A DNA stretch of 64,000 bases from Latrodectus hesperus (Eukaryota > Arthropoda > Arachnida > Araneae > Theridiidae). The stretch's first letter is position 1. Each line of letters opens with the position of its first letter. The stretch lies in the NCBI GenBank assembly GCA_037975125.1, contig CM075851.1, positions 125,259,134-125,323,133 on the forward strand, in the 5' to 3' direction. Positions 27,218-38,345 of this stretch are shown piece after piece. Under the pieces are notes generated by a model, which was given only the letters and a program-made list of their open reading frames with translations, did no database searches and was not told the origin of the DNA. The position numbers were made by a program, and so were the translations under genes.

Positions 27218-27266
27218 TGGTTGGTTAAGTTTTCTGGCGCGAAGTTCTAAAAAGGACATGCTGAGC
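27218..27266 (-). repeat. Retroposon tail fragment with (CCAA)n end
   Basis: Relative of 6811-6861: on the minus strand CATGTCCTTTTTAGAACTTC, GCGCCAGAAAACTTAACCAACC. Probably the extreme 3' end of the same LINE or SINE family. No TSD identified. Confidence 0.4.
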
Positions 27267-27916
27267 CATCTTCAGAGAAAAATTAAGCTTATAAACAAAT
27301 AGTACACGTATTTCTTTTTTAGATACTTCTCTTTATTTTTATTCATAAATCTTATCGCAAATTACAAAGTACAAATGAAATTAAATATTCATTTGTACTA
27401 ATGTGGGAATTTGCATTTACTTTTTGTTAACAAAATTAAAAAACATATTAATTAATATTTGAAGTAAATATATATAAATAATTAAAAATTCCCATAATCT
27501 TATGAAAAGTGCGCCTAATAAGGGCTCTGTTATTACAAATTTGACCGCACGACATGTTCCATATAGAAGACATAATTGGCTGTCGTGTGCATAATTGGTT
27601 TTTTATTTTTTAAGTAAAGACCTGTTAAGGGATAAGTATGCTTGCTTAGAGGAGGCACTTGAAGTGAGTGGCAGAACTCACGGAGCTTTGAAAAAGTCAT
27701 TGTTTGAGATTACGGAGTGAGTTCAGAAATAATCACATTGCCATAAGATTGTATTGGAGGCGATGAGTCATATGAGCTTTCATACTTGCACAAAGATTAA
27801 TCATTCACTGGAAATTTTAGCGTTTCTTTCAATTATTGCAATAAAATGCATCGTAGAAGTAATCTTCAATTTGTTCTCGCTATTTTTATTTTACTGCGAA
27901 TATATTCACTTCGATA
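27267..27916. other. AT-rich DNA, no feature seen
   Basis: Nothing recognisable up to the next TA-flanked element. Confidence 0.4.
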
Positions 27917-28164
27917 TACAGGGTGATCTTTTTTAAAGTGACAGTGTATGGAGCGATCTAATAGCCGGAATGGCTCCAAACTTGGTATATACACTAATCA
28001 AAACATGGGGGAAAAGATTCCGTGAAAAAATATTTAACTCCAAAAATCGACGCTAGGGCATTTTGTGGCGCTTTACAAAGTAGGAAATATGAGAAAAGAA
28101 AAATACTAACACATGCAATCGCACAGTTAAATTATTAATATTTATTTATTATATAACTTATATA

Positions 28165-28214
28165 GGAAGTTGACTATAATAAATAATTTATTTTATTTAT
28201 TATAGTCAACTTCC
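28165..28214. repeat. Perfect 21-bp inverted repeat, 8-base loop
   Basis: Arms 28165-28185 and 28194-28214 are exact reverse complements (GGAAGTTGACTATAATAAAT + A). The loop is ATTTATTT. It sits where the transposase remnant ends, so it may mark the deletion junction of the host element. Confidence 0.9.
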
Positions 28215-28430
28215 CCGGTGAGGAGTTAGACCACATTCTATGTGAGCACCGTTCTCAGAAATAACACCGTGCATTCTGCGTACAGCGTTCCCCACAGCCG
28301 AACGTAACATGTCACAAGGAATATTCCACACTGTCTTTGTTATGTTGTCCTTTAGAATAGACAAATTTGATACTCCACCAACATAAACGCACGTTCCGGT
28401 AATGTGAGAGGTATAGCAACTGGAGCTCAT
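28206..28430 (-). pseudogene. Transposase C-terminal remnant in deleted element
   Basis: The minus-strand open frame contains VYVGGVSNLSILKDNITKTV, then IPCDMLRSAVGNAVRRMHGV and ENGAHIECGL. This follows the C-terminal pattern of mariner-like transposases with L..LK..I....I....L......RM..V...NGAHIE. The catalytic core is gone. The first residues (MSSSCYTSH) are probably not original coding sequence, and the stop falls at the inner edge of the hairpin. Confidence 0.65.
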
Positions 28431-28733
28431 TTACTTCAGCTGAGATTATTTGTCGGAACTGTCAACTAGTTTTATAGCCCCTATTACTGGCACTGTCATC
28501 GCACAGCAATTGCATTTTTCTTTGATACCCATGTTTTATGTTAAATCTCGTTATTGTAAGCTACAACAGCGTCACAAAATGCCCTAGCGGTGATTTTGGA
28601 ACTAAAATTTTTTTAATGGAATCTTTTTCCCATGTCTTGATTAGTCTAAATACCAATTTTGGCGTCATTTCAGCTATTACATTGTGCTACAGGACGCTCC
28701 AAACATTGTCACTTTATAAAAGATCACCCTGTA

Positions 28734-29069
28734 TCTTAAAATGATTGTTGATGAATCATTTAATTTTGTTCTGCTCTTGGTTTTGTTTTCCATGAATTCG
28801 TAAAAAACGACATTTATCGCATGCGGAAGAGACTAATGGTAAACTGAATCTGAAATTTTTTGTCTGCTGGTGATTTATCATCGATATCTTTCCTGTTCTA
28901 CGACAACAGTGGGCGGACTTTTCTGAGTCATGGGCTGATTTTAATTTTCTTGCTCTCCCCTCCAGGGACAATGGGGAATAAACAAGTATAGTGTTAGATA
29001 AGTGGATCATAAAAATAGCATCGGTGATCACCTCAAAATGTCTTGTTGATTCACTGGTCGATCGTTACT
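28734..29069. other. Spacer, no gene recognised
   Basis: Moderate composition, several short open stretches, none recognised. Confidence 0.4.
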
Positions 29070-29136
29070 AACCATAAAGTGGTTCTTTCTTTCGTCCCAG
29101 TTGAGAATATGACTACAACACTTCATTTCAATTTTT

Positions 29137-29505
29137 GGTAAAAATATACTTGAGAATGCCCCTTGGCGAGATTGGCGATTTTTGTTTGGCGCCAATCCTT
29201 TTCGCGCAGAACACTGTACAAACAGTAATGGCGGCCAAAACACAATGAAATTTCAAAAATAATGCAGTAAGCTCATAAAAAAATGTACTCACTTTATTTT
29301 GCTGGAATATTCTGACTTTGAGGTACACAGAATTCTCTAATAGCACCTACAGATATTGCTTATATTTATCCTGAGAAGAAAACCAATCAGAACCGTGAAT
29401 GGATTTCAGAATAACGTTTAGGGTTATCATAAATAGAACAACAACGCCCAGCTTGGCAATAAACTTGGCGAGAATTCAAGGGGCACCCTCAAGTATAGTC
29501 TAACC
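29137..29505. mobile_element. Small GG-ended DNA transposon, 369 bp
   Basis: Inverted ends GGTAAAAATATACTTGAG and GGTTAGACTATACTTGAG, continuing RRTGCCCCTTG. Flanks CAATTTTT (29129-29136) and CAATTTTC (29506-29513) fit an 8-bp TSD with one change. Inner copies of TTGGCGA occur near both ends. No coding sequence, so it is non-autonomous. Confidence 0.72.
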
Positions 29506-29713
29506 CAATTTTCATTGGTTCAAAATATTCATGACCATCAGATAATGTTTAACCTATATCACACATAATTAATTACGACATCGTATTGATACGGTGTCGT
29601 AATTCCGAACTTTTGACAAATTTGCTGTCTTCCTTCAAATCGCAATCTTCGAGCGGCAGCAAGCAAGGCTAAGTTCACCATCGAATGTCAGAGAATATTG
29701 TCGAAGTTCATTT

Positions 29714-30922
29714 GGAACAAGTTCAGTATCCCCATACACTTGGTTAAGCGGCGAATTATTTTGTCGCCAAGTCGCCAAGCAAGGCGCGTGTTTATTAAAA
29801 CGGGAAATTTCCCTAAGTTCGATCGAAAAATAAACAGTTTAGAAAATTTAAAAAGGGAAATAAATATAAATAACGGACTTACTTAATATGAAGTTAAGCT
29901 GACATGTTGATTGGTATATTTATTTCGACATTTTATTCGTTTGTCACCAGTGTCACATTTCAGTAAAAATAATTATCTAATTTTACAAAAAAAGCATGCA
30001 AAACTATTTTTCTAAGTATATATACTTTATAAAATTTAAAAAAAGCATGCAAAATCTTATTTTTCAAATATAAACATTTAAAATTTAAAAAAAAAACATG
30101 AATAAAATATTTTATTAAATATATACACATTTTAAGTAAATAAAAATGAAACACGAATACAATAAAAAAATACATGTAAGCAATAGAATTTATATAAAAT
30201 AATTACACCTTCTCCAAATCAAATTTCCGTTAAAAAATTAATATTTGTGAATCCTAAATTAATTAATAATTGGGAATCCTGGGCAAAAATTCATCATTAT
30301 TATCTTTAATTTTAGCTGATAGAATTTGTTGATATTTTTCGACAACATTTTTAACATGAGACATTTTTAATTAAAACAATAAATAACGTAATTAAAATAA
30401 TAAAAAGATGATAATAAATTAAGAAAACGAACTAAGGAAAAAATAATATTTAAATATTTTAAATATATAAAATAAAATATATTATTTTAAAAAAATATAT
30501 ATTAAAATTAAACCAAATAAAAGTAAATAATATAAAAGAAATAGTAAAAAAAATTAACCATAATTGGACACTGTAGACAACGAAACACAAGAGCGGGAAA
30601 TCCACTAAATCCATCAGCAAAAGTAAACGAAATTAAAATGACTAGCAATTAAAACGTAGAACAATTAGCGAAGAAAGTTCTGGAAAGTTCTCGGAGTGAA
30701 ACTAAAAAAGCCATTGCCACTAAAAAAAGCACATATATAACGTAAAAATTATTTAAAACCGAGAAAAACGGAATCTGGCAACGAAAAAATAAAAATAGTA
30801 ACAAAAACTAAATTTGGCAACACTACAATAAAAACAAGAGCTGAAATCTACAACACTACAATGTAAACAACGGTTACCAGATTTGGCGACAAATCAATGT
30901 ATGGGGATACTGAACTTGTTCC
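29714..30922. mobile_element. GG-ended DNA transposon, 1,209 bp, 8-bp TSD
   Basis: Perfect 25-bp inverted ends starting GGAACAAGTTCAGTATCCCC at 29714-29738 and 30898-30922. Perfect 8-bp TSD GTTCATTT at 29706-29713 and 30923-30930. Subterminal TTGTCGCCAAGTCGCCAAG on the left has an inverted counterpart TTTGGCGACAAA on the right, which look like transposase binding sites. The interior is AT-rich and has no recognisable protein; short open stretches on both strands are low complexity. TSD length and GG start would fit Merlin, hAT or a Mutator relative, but none is proven. Confidence 0.85.
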
Positions 30923-30930
30923 GTTCATTT

Positions 30931-31164
30931 GGTACTTACGTATCATCCCATCAAGAATAACCGAGAAAAAATGTATGTCATTTAATGATGCGATTTATCA
31001 CCATATAAATTACACATGAAGATTTTATTTATTTATTAAAATGAAAATATAAGTAAACTTTCTGCTTTTCTCCTTCCCATTTAAAAAAGAAATTATTAAA
31101 ATTTGCAAAACTCAAAGATATACTTTTATGGCGAAAAAGATCGACAGAATAATACGTAAGTACC
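30931..31164. mobile_element. Small GG-ended DNA transposon, 234 bp
   Basis: Inverted ends GGTACTTACGTAT, 13 bp exact, at 30931-30943 and 31152-31164, with weaker matching further in. Left flank GTTCATTT (30923-30930) and right flank GTTAATTT (31165-31172) fit an 8-bp TSD with one mutation. The left copy is the right TSD of the 1,209-bp element, so both elements used one site. Non-coding. Confidence 0.75.
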
Positions 31165-31449
31165 GTTAATTTTGTTATAAAATGAATTCTTATATGATGA
31201 CCAAATCATGGGTTTGAGGTTTTCTATTGATTCAAGCCTTTAACACGTTGGAAATAGAACAGAAGAAAAAGCAAAATGAAAAAGAGAAGAAAAAACATCC
31301 ACTTCATGGTTAGTTTAAATCCGCAAGGATGATTTAAATTTTTATAAATTTCATTAATTATAATAGAATTCTAAATTAACAATTGCAATATTGTAAGCAA
31401 TATTTTTTAAATCTTAAGATTATGGCCTTGTTTACGCCAACATTAATTT

Positions 31450-31537
31450 GTATTTATTTGTTTGAGATTAGATGTGGTCAGCTTAATGGATATCCTCACG
31501 TCTTACGAGGAATCACAGCTGAAACACACTACAGTAA
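31450..31537. other. Short spacer before mariner
   Basis: Unremarkable sequence between family X and the mariner. Confidence 0.4.
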
Positions 31538-31539
31538 TA

Positions 31540-32803
31540 CGAGGTTTACTCTGAAATTTTTGAGATACGCGCAGGCGAGAATTTACAAAATAAAAATAAC
31601 GGTTTAATTTTAAAATAAAAAGTATCTTAACACAGAAGACGATTTTTTACTGACTTACTTCAACTTGTTTAGCGTGGAATAAACTTTAAACAGAAAAGAA
31701 AATGGAGTTGACGCGAGAACATTTTCGCGCTATGATTTTCTACGATTTCAAAGCAGGATTAAATCAAGAAGAATGCGTTCAACGGTTGCAATTAGCATTT
31801 GGTGATGAATCTCCAGCTCGTGCTACTGTATGCAGATGGTTTAGAGAATTTAGAAGAGGTCGCAATTTTCTTCAGGATGAAGAACACACAGGAAGGCCGC
31901 CGTCGGCAGTAATCCCTGATAACATGTCTGCCATACGAAAAATGTTAATGGATGATAATCGCTGTACCTATCAAATGATAGAGAAGGAACTTAACATTGG
32001 ATCCGCAGCCATACACAAAATCATTCATGAAGAATTACGTATGAAAAAAGTAGTTTGCCGTTGGGTTCCCCATAATCTAACTGAGCATCAAAAAGAGGAG
32101 CATGTCAGAATCAGTAAAGAAACTCTGAATATGTTGAATGATAGTGGCCACCGCATCATTTCTAAAATTGTAACTGGTGATGAAACGTACATACCGTTTT
32201 TTGACGTTCCAACACGTCAAGAAAGCAAAGTATGGGTCTTTGAAGATGATCCCACGCCGACAATGGTGAAAAAATAACGCGCACTGAAAAAAGTGATGTG
32301 TGCCGTTTTCTTCAGAAGTACAGGATAGGTCAAAGCCATCAAGTTGGAAGGACAGAAGACAGTAACAGCGAACTGGTATACCACTAAATGTCTTCCAGAA
32401 ATTCTACAAGAACTGAATGTTAGGGGACTAATGCTTCACCATGACAATGCATCTTCACATTCAGCCGGATTAACAGTTGAGTTTCTTAAATAAAAACAAA
32501 TTAAAATGATCGAACATCCGCCATATTCACCTGATAAAGCTATGTGCGACTTTTGGTTATTCTTTAATCTAAAAAATAACTTACGTGGACGTCGTTTTCA
32601 TTCAGAAGAAGAGATTGATGTGGCTATAAATACATTTTTTTCATCTATTCGAAGAAATGAATGGCTTGAGGCATTTAATCTGTGGAAAATTCGTTTACAA
32701 AAGTGCATTGATGCTGAAGAAGACTACTTTGAACGCACCTAAAATTTTGTAAGTATAACTTTAAAAACCTAGTTGTATCTCAAAAATTTCAGAGTGACCC
32801 TTG
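31540..32803 (+). mobile_element. mariner element, nearly intact (1,264 bp)
   Basis: TA dinucleotides flank the element (31538-31539 and 32804-32805). The 29-bp inverted ends share ACTCTGAAATTTTTGAGATA, with three mismatches near the tips. One plus-strand transposase frame fills most of the interior. Length, ends and coding layout are those of a canonical mariner. Confidence 0.95.
31702..32742 (+). pseudogene. mariner transposase (DD34D) with three stops
   Basis: ATG at 31702 opens MELTREHFRAMIFYDFKAGL. An N-terminal paired helix-turn-helix DNA-binding region follows (ATVCRWFREFRRGR, GRPPSAV, then NIGSAAIHKIIHEEL). Catalytic residues are all present: IVTGDETYI (first Asp), LMLHHDNASSH (second Asp), YSPDKAMCDFW (third Asp, 34 residues after the second). 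HPPYSPD is the family signature. The frame is 347 codons including the stop, normal for mariner, and has no frameshift, but TAA at 32275-32277, TAG at 32326-32328 and TAA at 32491-32493 break it. If read through it would cut and paste the element at TA. Start chosen because it is the first Met before the conserved N-terminus. Confidence 0.95.
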
Positions 32804-32805
32804 TA

Positions 32806-34110
32806 GTAATATCGAAGGAAAGCGCAGTTTGATACACTTAAAAACTTATCCCTATCAGAGTCCAACGAAGCCTAATTAGGCTCGGGGCAAATCTTCTTTA
32901 GGGGCCTCCTCTGCTTCACTATTTCAGTAATGAAGAACAGAACTATGGAAATACTTAAAACTTTCATCTCATTACAGATTATTTCAAGAAAATTGACTTG
33001 ATCCAAAAATCTTTTTGTAAACAAGTTGCATTTTGCATATAAAAATACAGGCTTTCGATTGGCCAAATTTGTCCATCGCAATTGCGAAAATTTAGCTGAA
33101 TTCCGTCTTAGAGAAAGCTATAAATTTACGAAATATAGATTGTTTGTGTTCATATGACAGATTATTAAGGAAGCTAACATAAGATCGACGTATTTTACCG
33201 ATATTTTGTTTAAAAAGAAGTTCATTAAAGAAGGAAACGTAAAATTGTCTATTCGATTCGGGGTCGCTTTGGATGTTGGGGTCCGAGGCAGCTATTCCTA
33301 TGCTCCTGCCTAAATCAGGCTTTGATCTCTATTTGGGAATAGAATCATTATTTTAAATTGTATGTTTTATTTAACTATGAAAATAGACATAAAAAATAAA
33401 AACTCTCTAAGCGAAATTTAAAGAATTGTTTTACTTTCCATTGATCAAAGATGGAAATATTTAATTCACCAATAAAGAAAGCGAGTTCGGATACTGTTAA
33501 ATATCAAGCCATGGTGAATTGAACGCCGTGTTCTTGTTTTAAATTGAATTTTTCGTTTTCGTTGTGATGTGTAGTAACTTTGCCATAAGTGCTAAAAATG
33601 TCGCATATTAAATTAATCTTGTTTGACAATTACGTTGATCATTATATCGCAGTTTGTTTATTCGAACATTCAAATTTCACATAATTTGTTAAAATCTGTG
33701 GCAAATTAACCATTTTTCAGTTTGTATGGAATAAATTGTAGATTGTTCACTGCAAAAGTGGAATATCCATTCTTTTGTCTCGATATTTTTATAAACTCTT
33801 TACCACATGATATTCTTAACACTTCAAAATTACTTTCAAATCACACAGTGAAAACAGTAATATAAAATAATAATAAAGTTATTCTAAAAATATCAATCTT
33901 GTTATAAAAATGATATGGTATTTTATGCTCAGCATTTTTTTACTAAAAGCTTGATTAATTCTTTAATCTTTTTTTTTAATTAGACTTTGATAGAATAATA
34001 TCGATGCAAAATCTACCATTACGTTTTCGACATCAAGACCACAAATATACCATTTGAATATTAAATTTGATAAATTCTACTTAATGTTATGGGAATTACT
34101 TCATGCGTAT
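32806..34110. other. Spacer with a possible inverted-end repeat
   Basis: Near 32866 is AAGCCTAATTAGGCTCGGGG. Near 33310-33330 is an inverted relative (CCTGCCTAAATCAGGCTTTG), with GATTCGGGGTCGCTTTGGAT just before. A ~470-bp element could lie between, but no TSD is seen. The rest is AT-rich. Confidence 0.3.
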
Positions 34111-34122
34111 TATTTTGTAATA

Positions 34123-34416
34123 GCCGACCGATTGGCTGAGTGGTTAGCGTTCCTGACTCCTGAGCTGTTGGTCCCGGGTTCGAATCCCCCCGGTTGGGGC
34201 ATGGATGTTTCTTTCCTTCTCTGTCCTTTCTTCTGTGTTGTTGTATGAATGTGGCACGCCCTATAAACGGGTTTGTGGTAGTATGGCGAGGGTAACGCTA
34301 CTCGCCTCCGTGACTTGGTTCACAGGTGCCCGCTGGGTAACGAAAAATGGGTAGCAGTCTCTGGCCTTGTTGTGGCATAGGGTTCGACCCTCTTGTGCTC
34401 GCCATTGGAAAAAAAA
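34123..34416 (+). mobile_element. SINE family 1, full length, perfect 12-bp TSD
   Basis: TSD TATTTTGTAATA at 34111-34122 and 34417-34428. Head GCCGACCGATTGGCTGAGTG, B box GGGTTCGAATCCC with an extra CCC, full body and poly-A. Very similar to the 3805 copy, so both are probably recent. Confidence 0.93.
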
Positions 34417-34428
34417 TATTTTGTAATA

Positions 34429-37400
34429 ATAATACAAAACATTAACAATTAATATATAAACAAAAATATTATATAAAGTTCGATAAATGTAAGTGTATAG
34501 AAAATATTAATTACTTTTTCTGATTCTTCACAAATCTTCATTAAAAATCATTTTAAGAACTGTTTTCTTATTTTTATTTTAGTAGAAATAGCAACTTAAG
34601 GAAGTTGTAATTCGTAGTATTGTTAGAATAATGAAAATAAATTTATATATATCCTGATATTTTGCTTGACAGGATATTTCATTAACTGTATATAATTATA
34701 TACGATTCATTTTTCAAAGATGTGTAAATTTTCCTATCTTTATTCATGATGCAAACATAATCTAACTTAAAACTTATTTAAAGTAAGGAAAAAGAAAACA
34801 CCTTTCAACAGTCTTGTCACATTCCGATTTGTCATCTGCGAATGCGTGGAAAAAGACGAATTTAGAAAAACAACTTTCGCGTCAAAAAATATTACTATTT
34901 TCTTTAGTAGAGTTAAATTTATCTCACTCTCTCTTTCTGAATTGACCTCTTAAAGAAAGGGACAGCCACGAGCGAATGTAGGTCTTGCAGCTGGTTTGGA
35001 AGAAAGAGAAAACCATAAATGGCCTTTCTGAGAAAAAGGTCAAGAATTTGCTTAATAGCTGTTGGACAAGGGTGATGCTTTTTAGAATGAGCTTACGTAA
35101 AGAAATGTCTGAAGCGTTTATTTTAAACCGAATATACTCTGATCACGTTTCTGCAAATCATAATTAATATCTTCTTAACATGCAACCTGTCTATTCTTGT
35201 AGGTGACGTTATCGATTTCTCGGGAAATACACAATGTGTAATTCACATATTATGCGGACAAAAGACTGACATATGCTTGTTAGTTAAGATAAATCTGTCG
35301 TGTATTCAAATAAGCTTTCATGATGAAAGGTTTGTTCTATGACAAAATGTGCAGTTTGGTAAATTCTTTTTTGTAACAGATGTTAATAGACTTTGCAAAA
35401 GATTCGAGAGCTATATTCGATTTCACAAGGTTTAAACGAGCCACAAATTTTATAATGTATAACGCCGAATATTTTTTACACTCCATATAAGTAAGCTTAT
35501 TGGTATAAAAATTAAATGCTTAGAAATTTCTTCATAATATTTCGTTTGAAATTTGTGGGATGGAGAGAAAATAATCTGACGGGCAAAGAGCAGTTGGCAG
35601 TTTATATAAAACTGATTCCTATTTCAATACTTCCTATAGTTGTTTATCATGCAGTCTTATTTTATTCAGAATTTAATATTTCTCACTTGTTTCTAGCATT
35701 ATGAGACTGAAAAAGCTACATATTTGAATCATAATAGTAAAGAAAATTGATCAAGAATTCTTTTTCATATATAAAATATTTTTGTTTATTTTGAATCCCA
35801 ATTTTTACTAAAAAGCTATTTCGCCATATTAATGTATGGAAGTGTACTGTTAGGCAATTCATAATCCAAATTTTCCCAAAATGATTAGCTTTTGACTCCT
35901 GTAATTTTCGGAAATCTTGTGGGATATAATATTAACAGTCAAACATTTAAATCCTAAATTATTTGATTTTTACAACGGAAAATGGTTATTTTGTATACAG
36001 TTTTATATACTTCCACATGTTAACTATACTTTCCTTAATCATGTAATGCTATATGTCTATTTTAATAAAATTTAGAGAGTAAATGTGTAATGAAGTTGGA
36101 CTATGTTTGCCAGTAATTTTTTAATGGGTGGCACTTTCAGTTGCAACTCTGTGTTTTTACAGTTAAAGTTATGGTAAGTTATAATTAAGAACAATAGGAA
36201 AGACACTATGAATATACTTGTGCAAGGAATTAGTAGGTGAGCCATTTCATAAATAAACTGATCCAAACACCTTAGACAAAATGAGATTGGAAATCAGTAC
36301 AGAGATAATATGAATAGGAAATACACAATACAAGATGATCAAGTAAAAGCATAATTTAAAAATTTACACCGGAGCCCTCTTTTTTTGGACTTTTTATCAG
36401 TTTATGTTTTCATGGATATGGTTTAGCCTACTAACTAACCAGATAAGAGAAGAAACAACACATCAATATAAATACATTTTGTTTTGTTGTTGTTTCTGAC
36501 ACATACACACATATATATGTATGTGTATACATAAGTTGAGAGAGATGCAGTTTATTGTCTTTGGGTAAATATGTATATATACATAAATATGTTCTTATTT
36601 TTGTTCTCTTTATAATAATTGTGGTAAATTGAATGATGATGTTAAGTTCATATATGTTGCTCGTTCTTTTATAACATATGAAAATTTGTTTTGCCTCTTT
36701 TACTACTCTGAAACACAAAGTGGATGTTGATTAATAATTTAGATTGATCATAAGAATTGATAGGATAGTAATAACTGTCAGATTTTAGTATGATGAAGTT
36801 GCAGCATTTTTAACATATATGTAAATCTGATATCCATAAAAATGCTGACTCACAAAGAGGATAAACTTATTTTTTGTGAAGAATTTGGGAAAAATTATAA
36901 CTCCATAAAATAAGGTACAGAATAGTACAAATGTATATCCTACATTAAACGCTTAACATTGCAAAATCCTGGTATTGAATCCCAATTGGACTATAAAATT
37001 GATTTCTGCAAAAGCAGTCTCTTTTACATACTCACAGCTGCAGCTGTTCATAAGCTGCTGCAGGAATGAATTGTAACCTGACAGCAATTTCACAACAGAG
37101 GGTGACCAAGAATTAAAGATCGAACAATCGCTTCCTCAACCTGGTGAATATTTAACCCTCGGTTAACGGTTATAACAGTTAGCAATTTTGATTTCCATCG
37201 CAAGTGTGGATGTTTTTAATAGATCGGAATCCATTTAAATCTGTAAATTCCTTTCGCATTGTGGATATTTGTGAGCAAAAAATGACCATAATGGGACAAC
37301 TAAGCAAAATCTTCTACTAGTCGTTTTCCCGTTGTTTCTATTTAAGAGTTGCGAAATAAAGGAGTTGATGAACAGTGTCATAAATGTTAAGCAATGATTT

Positions 37401-37600
37401 TAACGTGCAACGTTCGATTGCCTACCATATCATTCGTAATAACCAATTGATGTAGACAGAATCCTTATAATCGCCAAATTTTCGTCCTCACATAAATTCG
37501 AACAAGTGCATTAAATAAAATGAAATTTGCATCAGAATCTTAGTTACTGGCTTGCTTAAAACATTAAGTTACTCTTATATAGTTTCCTTCCGAAATTTAA
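34429..37600. other. AT-rich DNA, no gene supported
   Basis: Long AT-rich stretch. A short CA/TA mix lies near 36500-36590. A possible SINE ghost lies near 36930-37100 (CTGGTATTGAATCCC). No coding signal I would defend. Confidence 0.4.
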
Positions 37601-37602
37601 AT

Positions 37603-38345
37603 AGCAGTACAGTGGGTGAAGAACAGTTGGGACTGCGAACAAATCAGAAAACGAACACTTTCACGAACATTTTTTGTGTTCCGACAACGAACACATATTC
37701 GAATAACGAACATTTCTCGACTCTCGAAAGATAATGTGCAGAGTTGCCAAGCCCAAAGGATCAAAAATCGTTTTTCATCTCCCTTAAACTAAGTTGCTTG
37801 CCTATTGAACTTCAAAGTTCTATAATGGAAAAAAAATTTCCACAATAGAATATTCATAGCCATAGTAGAACATCAGTTTCGGTTTTGATTTCATTCAAAA
37901 TCGAAATTGATTTCATTTTAGTACCTCCTCCCCCTCGTTGTCCGTTCCCTCTTTCATACGTAGCCTTGAATAATGAATTTCAGAAGGCAACAACAACAAT
38001 GTTATTAATCCCTTTACAACCACAATGCTATTAATTACTTCTGGAAAATCCAGAAAAAGAGAGAAAAGCAATCGACATTTGACCTATTCTTTAACGCCCT
38101 ATAAACAAAAAATAAAAAGGACTAATAAATATGTAAGACTATATGCATGTATTATTTTCTATAAGCTAAATAAGAAGCTGTACATCCTTTTTTTTAATTA
38201 TATTTTTAGGGTCTCTAGAACGATTTAATCGATTTCACAAAAAAAAAATCTACGGTAAATCGATGATCGGTTAGCGAACAATTCGGACAGCGAACAACCT
38301 AGTAACAACAAATTGTATTCGTTAATCGATTTTCTACAGTATTTG
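37603..38345. repeat. pogo/Tigger-like terminal modules, uncertain
   Basis: Starts CAGTGGGTGAAGAACAGTTG, then repeated GCGAAC/ACGAAC words to about 37720. A second cluster is at 38251-38341 (GGTTAGCGAACAATTCGGAC, AGCGAACAACC). Serial CGAAC words after a CAGT start are usual at pogo/Tigger ends. Here both clusters have the same orientation, and no transposase lies between, so the identity is weak. Confidence 0.3.

Larger units (their letters stand above)
27919..28731 (-). mobile_element. Internally deleted Tc1/mariner-type element
   Basis: An 813-bp element flanked by TA (27917-27918, 28732-28733). Ends are inverted, begin CAGGGTGATCTTTT and stay similar for about 165 bp inward (for example CTAGGGCATTTTGTG at 28052 and its inverse near 28575). 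Between them lie only the last part of a transposase on the minus strand and a perfect hairpin at 28165-28214. This is an internal-deletion derivative that could have been moved by a full-length relative. Confidence 0.85.
29070..31449 (+). repeat. Family X, copy 3, broken by three transposons
   Basis: Family X matches copies 1 and 2 in four pieces: 29070-29136, 29506-29713, a few bases around 31165, and on to 31449. The pieces are in order and orientation. The gaps are filled by elements at 29137-29505, 29714-30922 and 30931-31164, each with inverted ends and a short target duplication. The uninterrupted copies show the empty sites. Confidence 0.8.

Noticed and set aside
29960..30175. Phe/Tyr-rich open frame inside the 1,209-bp element
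   Set aside because: Low-complexity AT-driven translation with GCATGCAAAA-type repeats; no transposase motif.
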